Shown: in pieces, positions 59,059 through 64,000 of the stretch | Numbering within the stretch: position 1 is the stretch's first letter | Layout: every line of letters starts with the position of its first letter | Assembly: GCA_019244165.1 (NCBI GenBank) | Contig: JAFATA010000020.1 | Coordinates: forward strand, 89,201 to 153,200 | DNA: 64,000 bases | Source of the DNA: Pseudonocardiales bacterium | GTDB lineage: Bacteria; Actinomycetota; Actinomycetes; Mycobacteriales; Pseudonocardiaceae | Direction of reading: 5' to 3' | The notes under the pieces: generated by a model | Databases searched by the model: none | Told to the model about the DNA's origin: nothing | What the model saw: the letters and a program-made list of their open reading frames with translations, nothing else | Made by a program: the position numbers and the translations under genes

Positions 59059-60225
59059 GTGAGCACAGTGGCTAGCATCCTTGCCGCAGCCGTGGAACGG
59101 CATGCGGATCACTTGTGGGCGTTGTCCCGCAGCATCCACGCCGAGCCGGAACTCGCTTTCGCTGAGTACCGCAGTGCCGCCAAGGTGGCCAACCTGATGG
59201 AGGCCGAAGGTTTCGCCCTCGAGCGTGGCGTGGCGGGCCTGGACACCGCGTTCACCGCGACCTACGGCGCGGGTGAGCTGGTGATCGGGCTGTGCGCGGA
59301 GTATGACGCGCTGCCCGAGGTGGGCCACGCGTGCGGGCACAACATCATTGCGGCGTCCTCGGCCGGGGCGGCATTGGCGCTGCGCGAGCTCGCCGATCGG
59401 CTGAATGTGACGATCAAGCTGATCGGAACGCCGGCCGAAGAGTCCGGTGGGGGCAAGGTGCTCCTGTTGCAGGCAGGGGTCTTCGACGACGTGGCGATGG
59501 CGATGATGGTGCACCCCGCGCCGGAGGAGACCTGCGCGTCCACCTCGCTGGCCATCACCGATCTTGCGGTGCGCTACACCGGCAAGGCGGCGCATGCGGC
59601 CCGCGCGCCGCACCGGGGTCGCAACGCCGCCGACGCCCTCACCGTCGCCCAAGTGGCGGTGGGTCTGCTGCGCCAGCATCTGGAGCCCCAGCAGATGGTG
59701 CACGGCATCGTCACCCACGGCGGTGCCGCGCCGAACGTCGTCCCCGCCGACACCTCGGCGCTGTACTACGTGCGCGCACCCGACGTCGAATCCCTGCACC
59801 AGCTGGAAACCCGGGTCCGGGCCTGTTTCGAGGCGGGGGCACTGGCCACCGGATGCGCCCACGAGGTGACCCAGTGCTCTCCCGTCTATACCGAGCTCGT
59901 TCCCGACCCCTGGCTCGCCGCGGCCTACCGGGTGGCGATCACCGGGCTCGGCCGCTCACCGCTGAGCCCCGAGGAGGAGCGAGCGCGCCGCTCCGGGAGC
60001 ACCGATATGGGCAACGTGTCCCAGGCGCTGCCGGCGATCCATCCGACCATCGCGATCGACTGCGGGGAGGCGGTGAACCACCAGCCCGAGTTCGCTGCAG
60101 CGTGCGCCACACCCTCAGCGGACCGCGCGGTGTGCGACGGGGCGCTTGCCCTGGCCCTGACCGGATTGGCGGCGGCGACCGACGACGAGCAGCGGCAGCG
60201 GCTGATGCAACGCGTGTCGCCTTAG
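59059..60225 (+). CDS. M20 family amidohydrolase (AmiB1-like)
   Basis: 388 residues, GTG start. M20 metallopeptidase/amidohydrolase: AEYDALPEVGHACGHNIIAA gives the zinc ligands, with GTPAEESGGGKVLLLQAGVF and the MMVHPAPEE loop. The dimerisation lid begins near LAVRYTGKAAHAARAPHRGR and ends near VRACFEAGALATG. The C-terminal STDMGNVSQALPAIHPTIAI completes the site. Members hydrolyse N-acyl or aromatic amino-acid conjugates. M. tuberculosis has two such genes beside deoD; here one is kept. Overlaps the convergent gene by 4 nt. Confidence 0.88.
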   Translation: MSTVASILAAAVERHADHLWALSRSIHAEPELAFAEYRSAAKVANLMEAEGFALERGVAGLDTAFTATYGAGELVIGLCAEYDALPEVGHACGHNIIAASSAGAALALRELADRLNVTIKLIGTPAEESGGGKVLLLQAGVFDDVAMAMMVHPAPEETCASTSLAITDLAVRYTGKAAHAARAPHRGRNAADALTVAQVAVGLLRQHLEPQQMVHGIVTHGGAAPNVVPADTSALYYVRAPDVESLHQLETRVRACFEAGALATGCAHEVTQCSPVYTELVPDPWLAAAYRVAITGLGRSPLSPEEERARRSGSTDMGNVSQALPAIHPTIAIDCGEAVNHQPEFAAACATPSADRAVCDGALALALTGLAAATDDEQRQRLMQRVSP

Positions 60226-60674
60226 GGACCGATGCCGGCGCAGGGGCGGCTGCGCAGTTCGGCGACGTAGTCTTCGGGGGCGCCGGCCGCCTCGGCGGCG
60301 TCCGCGATGACGCCAAGGTAGCGCGCCGAGGGCAGCCCGCCCTCATATGCGTCCAGCACGTAGAGCCAGGCAAGCACCGCGCCCTCCAGGGTGTGCACCC
60401 GCAGCCGCAGCTTCTTGTGCAACCCGAAATCGCCGCCCTCCCAGTTGTCGAGCAGTTTTTCATCCTCGGCAGTCATGTCATAAAGCACGACGAATACCTG
60501 GGAGGCGGGGTCCTCGACGACGGTGGCCAGCGCACCCTCCCAGCTGAGATCTTCGCCACCAAAGGTCAGCCGCCAGCCGATCAGCCACCCGGTCGTTGCC
60601 ATCGGCGAGTGCGGCGCACGTTGCATCATCTGGGCGGGGTCCATGTTGGACCCATAGGCGGCGTAAAGCGGCAC
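60222..60674 (-). CDS. Gamma-glutamylcyclotransferase-like protein
   Basis: 150 residues from GTG 60674. The GGCT/AIG2 opening PLYAAYGSNMDPAQMMQRAP has the YGSN loop that binds substrate; then WRLTFGGEDLSWEGALATVV and a central WEGGDFGLHKKLRLRVHTLE. The ExYL-like catalytic glutamate is expected near LLDNWEGG/LDAYEGGL. It may open gamma-glutamyl peptides or be a folding relic. Corresponds in position to M. tuberculosis Rv3304. Confidence 0.82.
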   Translation of the reverse strand: MPLYAAYGSNMDPAQMMQRAPHSPMATTGWLIGWRLTFGGEDLSWEGALATVVEDPASQVFVVLYDMTAEDEKLLDNWEGGDFGLHKKLRLRVHTLEGAVLAWLYVLDAYEGGLPSARYLGVIADAAEAAGAPEDYVAELRSRPCAGIGP

Positions 60675-60797
60675 GCGCGATAGCGTAGCCGCCACACGAT
60701 GTGTCCTGGCGTTCCCGCCGCTGTCCTTGCCCCTCTGAGCAACTCTCGCCCTGCCCAGGCGTCTTAGCAGGTGTAGGGCTGGCATGAGGAGGTTGCG

Positions 60798-61043
60798 ATG
60801 CGGATCGTCGTCTGTGGCCTGATCGCTGGCGCGGCCTTGCTGGGTCCTGTTCCGATGGCCATGGCCGACACGCCGGCCAACACTGCCGGTGCGGCCAAAA
60901 CCGCCAATACGGACAGTCGAGCGGTGCCACAGGCTGAGGTGAGCGTGCTGGCGGTGGCGCTCACCGTAGGCGGCACGGTCGCCATGGCCGGATCTGGCGT
61001 GGCGCTGGCGCGGCGCCGTACGGTCAGCCGTCGACCCAGTTAA
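60798..61043 (+). CDS. Small exported protein with C-terminal membrane helix
   Basis: 81 residues from ATG 60798 with GAGGAGG upstream. A signal peptide ([20 protein letters not shown], cleavage near AMA-D) leaves about 57 residues with an Ala/Thr/Asn-rich stretch and a second helix ([20 protein letters not shown]) followed by a basic [10 protein letters not shown] end. The layout resembles a miniature surface anchor but no LPxTG is present. Function unknown. Its 3' end overlaps the convergent glpK by 20 nt. Confidence 0.65.
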   Translation: MRIVVCGLIAGAALLGPVPMAMADTPANTAGAAKTANTDSRAVPQAEVSVLAVALTVGGTVAMAGSGVALARRRTVSRRPS

Positions 61044-62517
61044 GGGTTCGGGTGACCGCCTTGCGCCACTGGGCATAAAGATCCTCGCGTCGCTGGGCGG
61101 GCATCGTCGGCTCCCACCGCCGGTGCTCCGCCCAGTGGGAGCGGATTTCCGGTGTCCCCGACCAGAACCCGACCGCCAGGCCAGCGACGTAGGCAGCACC
61201 CAACGCGCTGGTCTCGCTGATCACCGGGCGGATCACGGGAACCCCGAGGATGTCCGCCTGGAACTGCATGAGTACCTCGTTGCCGACCATTCCCCCGTCC
61301 ACCTTGAGTGCGCTCACCGTGGTCCCGGAGTCGGCGTTCATCGCCTCGAGCACCTCCCGGGATTGGAACGCGGTGGCTTCCAGCACCGCCCGGGCCACAT
61401 GCCCCCGGTTGACGTAACGGGTCAAGCCGACGATGGCGCCCCGGGCGTCGGAGCGCCAATGCGGGGCGAGCAACCCGGAGAAGGCCGGCACGAAGTACAC
61501 CCCGCCGTTGTCCGCCACGGTAGCCGCTAGGGGTTCGATCTCCGCTGCTGAGGAGATTATGCCCAGGTTGTCCCGCAACCACTGCACCAGCGACCCGGTG
61601 ACGGCGATCGAGCCCTCCAACGCGTACACCGGCTCCTGCCCCCCGAGCTGGTAGCACACCGTGGTGAGCAGCCCATGATGGCTGCGCACCGGCTCGGTGC
61701 CGGTGTTGAGCAGCAGGAAGTTACCGGTGCCGTAGGTGTTCTTGGCCTCCCCGAAGGACAGGCACGCCTGCCCGAACGTGGCCGCCTGCTGGTCACCGAG
61801 CACGCCGGTGATGGGCACCCCGGCCAGCGCGGCGGGCTCGGTGACCCTGCCGTAGATCTCCGATGAGGAGCGGATCCGCGGCAGCATCGCAGCCGGCACG
61901 CCCATCTCCTCGGCGACGGAGTGGTCCCAGGACAGCGTCTGCAGATCCATCAGCAGAGTCCGGGAGGCGTTGGTGACGTCGGTGAGGTGCGTTCCGCCGG
62001 TCATGTTCCACAGCAACCAGGTATCGACGGTCCCGAAGCACAGCCGCCCCGCCTCGGCCCGCTGCCGGGCCCCGTCGATCTCCTCCAGGATCCAGCGGAT
62101 CTTGGGACCGGAGAAGTAGGTCGATAACGGCAACCCGGTACGAGCCTGGTAGCGCGTCGGGCCCGTCTCGCCCCCGAGTTCGGTGCACAACCTGGCCGTG
62201 CGGGTGTCCTGCCACACGATCGCGTTGTGCACCGGCTCGCCGGTGAACCGGTCCCACACCACGGCGGTCTCTCGCTGGTTGGTGACGCCCACCGCAGCGA
62301 TGTCGCGTGCGCTCAGGTCGGCCTTGGCCAGGGCCTCCGTGATGACCGTCCGGGTGTTTGCCCAGATCTCCCGCGGGTCGTGTTCCACCCAGCCGGGGGC
62401 GGGAAAGTGTTGCTGGTGCTCCCGTGCCTGCGCGCTGACCACCCGACCGTCGTGGTCGAAGACCATGCAGCGGGTGGACGTGGTGCCCTGATCGATCGCG
62501 ACGACGTACTGGCTCAT
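61024..62517 (-). CDS. glpK: Glycerol kinase
   Basis: 497 residues from ATG 62517 (a GTG precedes by one codon). FGGY kinase: [20 protein letters not shown], then [40 protein letters not shown] and the glycerol-binding [12 protein letters not shown]. The C-terminal [20 protein letters not shown] and [15 protein letters not shown] are as in GlpK. It phosphorylates glycerol to G3P. No glpF, glpD or regulator is next to it. Confidence 0.95.
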   Translation of the reverse strand: MSQYVVAIDQGTTSTRCMVFDHDGRVVSAQAREHQQHFPAPGWVEHDPREIWANTRTVITEALAKADLSARDIAAVGVTNQRETAVVWDRFTGEPVHNAIVWQDTRTARLCTELGGETGPTRYQARTGLPLSTYFSGPKIRWILEEIDGARQRAEAGRLCFGTVDTWLLWNMTGGTHLTDVTNASRTLLMDLQTLSWDHSVAEEMGVPAAMLPRIRSSSEIYGRVTEPAALAGVPITGVLGDQQAATFGQACLSFGEAKNTYGTGNFLLLNTGTEPVRSHHGLLTTVCYQLGGQEPVYALEGSIAVTGSLVQWLRDNLGIISSAAEIEPLAATVADNGGVYFVPAFSGLLAPHWRSDARGAIVGLTRYVNRGHVARAVLEATAFQSREVLEAMNADSGTTVSALKVDGGMVGNEVLMQFQADILGVPVIRPVISETSALGAAYVAGLAVGFWSGTPEIRSHWAEHRRWEPTMPAQRREDLYAQWRKAVTRTLNWVDG

Positions 62518-62547
62518 CACCCCTGGACGCTAGCGGGTTCCTCGCCC

Positions 62548-63308
62548 CTACCACGCAGAGGCGGTGGGGCGGCCTTGCGCGCCGTCCACGCAGATCTGGG
62601 TGCCGCTGACCCAGCTGGCCCGCTCAGAGAGCAAGAACGTCACCACATCCGCGACCTCCTCGGGCGTACCGAGTCGGCCGAATGGGAAGTCCCGCTCGAT
62701 AAACTCCGCGAAGCGTTTGGGATCCCGATCGCGCAAGGAGTCCCAGCCGCCACCGGGGAACAGGATCGAGCCTGGGCTGACGGCGTTCACCCGGATTCCC
62801 TCGGCAGCCAGCTCGCGCCCGAGTTCCAGGGCGAGGTAGATCTCAGCCGCCTTGGCTGCGCCGTACTGCGGGCGAGGCGCGGGTTTCCAGCCGGAGATCG
62901 AGGCGATAATCACCACTGCGCCACCGCCGGCCTCCTTCATATGCGGCACGCAGGCCCGGATCGCTCGCGCGACATGAATCACGTGGACATCGAACGCCTC
63001 CCGCCAATCATCCGGCGTTGACGTGACTAGCCTGCCTCCCAGGTACGGGCCCACGTTCGACACCAGCAGATCGACCCGACCGAACTTGGCGGCCGCTTCC
63101 TCGACGAAGTGCTCGATATCCCCTTCCCGCTTTACGTCCGCGACGACGCCACACGCAGTCACGCCCTGCCGCTGTACCTCCTGAACGACTCGGTTGAGGT
63201 CTTCGGTGTTGCGGGCACAGATCCCCACCGAGCAGCCTTCGCCCGCTAATCGCAGAGCGATCGTCCGGCCGATTCCCGGCTGCCCCCTGTGAGGAGCGCG
63301 GCCTTACC
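62548..63308 (-). pseudogene. Short-chain dehydrogenase, 5' end cut by an insertion and frameshifted
   Basis: The main frame (62548-63228) reads VGICARNTEDLNRVVQEVQR, VADVKREGDIEHFVEEAAAK, SNVGPYLGG, SISGWKPAPRPQYGAAKAAE (Y-x3-K active site) and VSGTQICVDGAQG. Upstream, GKAALLTGGSR (cofactor loop) lies in another frame: one C/G is missing near 63274-63279, where TGGSRGIG would be expected. No start codon precedes it; a stop (TAA) lies at 63318-63320 at the edge of the IS4-type element. So both the first codons and the cofactor loop are damaged. Confidence 0.78.
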
Positions 63309-63322
63309 CCAATGGCGTTAAG

Positions 63323-64000
63323 TTAAGTGGGAGTTGGTAGCTGCCAGTATTTGATCATGTTGAGTGGGATCAGTCGGGCTGGTTCGCCTGGCGTGCGGGT
63401 CTTGTAGCGGCCGCCGGCTCGTTTGGTCTCGCGTTTGTAGCGGCGGTGTGGGCGTGGGGGGACGAGGTTGCGGGGGAGGGTGATCTCGAAGGTCAGCTCG
63501 GCGAGGAGCTCGTCAAGGTCTGGAGGGGGAAAACAGCCGGGGTCGCTAATGCGGCCCCGGATCGCGTCGCGGGTGGGAGTGAAGGAGATCCGGGCCGGAT
63601 CGAGGCCGGTGGTGTCGGCGGCGTGGCTGATCAGGGTGCGAATGGCCTGGTAGCAGCAGAGCATCGCCTAGATCTCCTGGCGGATCAATGGTGGGGATTT
63701 GGAGCGCAGCATCACGGCGGCGCCACCCCGGATCGAGGTTTCCAGCTCCTCGAAGCAGGTCTCCAGCTGCCAGCGCCGCGCGTAGGCGGCTGCGGCCTGC
63801 TCCGCGGTGAGGACCTGTGGGTCGAGGATGTCGGTGACTAGGACGAAGGTGGTCGAAACCTCGCTGGTGTCCTCGGCGGCCACCGAGTACTCGATCACCC
63901 GGACGTCGATACCGGGAATGTCGGCGAGCTCAGCGCCCCTCCGGCGCATCCGCTGGGCGAGGGCGGGCTCCGCGATCCGGGAGCGGTAGGTGCCATCGCC
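63323..64000 (-). pseudogene. IS4-family transposase with an internal amber codon, 5' end outside window
   Basis: Open from the window edge: GTYRSRIAEPALAQRMRRRG, then DVRVIEYSVAAEDTSEVSTT, then ARRWQLETCFEELETSIRGG, the IS4 YREK-like region holding the catalytic Glu. It ends at TAG (63668-63670) after PLIRQEI, and the same frame resumes with AMLCCYQAIRTLISHAADTT and goes to 63323. A Trp codon (TGG, RQEIWAML expected) has probably become TAG. The end sequence GGCGTTAAGTTAAG at 63314-63327 may be the IS terminus. The truncated protein keeps the Glu region but loses the C-terminal domain. Confidence 0.8.

Overview
The window is high-GC DNA from an actinobacterium, most likely of the Pseudonocardiales/Mycobacteriales. 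Gene order in the first 20 kb (ccdA-resB-ccsA-MinD-like ATPase, menA, menE, menB, menD, a DUF3592 protein, menG) follows the Mycobacterium tuberculosis Rv0527-Rv0558 block. The last 10 kb (Rv3311-like protein, purine nucleoside phosphorylase, M20 amidohydrolase, gamma-glutamylcyclotransferase-like protein) follows Rv3304-Rv3311. GTG starts, BldC, 13E12-type DUF222/HNH protein, ImuA'/ImuB/DnaE2 and a C-terminal-TM Ser/Thr kinase all fit that assignment. No rRNA, tRNA or CRISPR was seen.

Layout. 1-4.3 kb: system II cytochrome c maturation (ccdA, resB, ccsA) and a MinD-like ATPase. 4.3-6.6 kb: small-protein island (BldC, CsbD, two paralogous coiled-domain proteins) with sigma-B/F-type promoter sequences. 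6.6-19.7 kb: menaquinone genes menA, menE, menB, menD, menF and menG, with an M1 peptidase, two methyltransferases and a secreted SH3-type protein between them. 19.7-24.9 kb: a decaying accessory stretch with a CYTH protein, an HD hydrolase, a frameshifted DoxX gene, an acyl-CoA dehydrogenase/PhnD-like pair, a truncated radical-SAM gene and long hairpins. 24.9-27.9 kb: purN-purH and a convergent SAM hydroxide adenosyltransferase. 28-39.2 kb: an SOS mutagenesis region. imuA'-imuB lies under one SOS box and 13E12 HNH-dnaE2 under a second; PAC2, a nucleotidyltransferase, a Crp regulator and a broken IS701-type transposase lie between. 39.3-44.9 kb: central metabolism (mdh, icd) around a MurG-like/lysyl-tRNA synthetase pair. 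45-53 kb: envelope genes (YihY, CinA, MFS exporter with a leader peptide, polyprenol-phosphate glycosyltransferase, D,D-carboxypeptidase). 53-64 kb: purine salvage, kinase, acyl-CoA mutase, amidohydrolase, glycerol kinase, and an SDR cut by an IS4-type element that is itself broken.

Two patterns cut across these regions. First, many genes carry perfect or near-perfect micro-tandem repeats whose unit is a multiple of 3. At least six loci have a 15-bp unit in about three copies (menA, the SH3 protein, the 13E12 HNH protein, YihY, the carboxypeptidase and the kinase); others have units of 9, 12, 18 or 27 bp. Second, several genes look as if they lost an internal segment in frame: ImuB N-terminus, the TetR helix-turn-helix, the HD protein and a cupin. 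Others carry frameshifts or truncations. Together this suggests a lineage prone to slippage or short-homology recombination, with ongoing gene decay. Family comparisons are from memory; no database search was possible.
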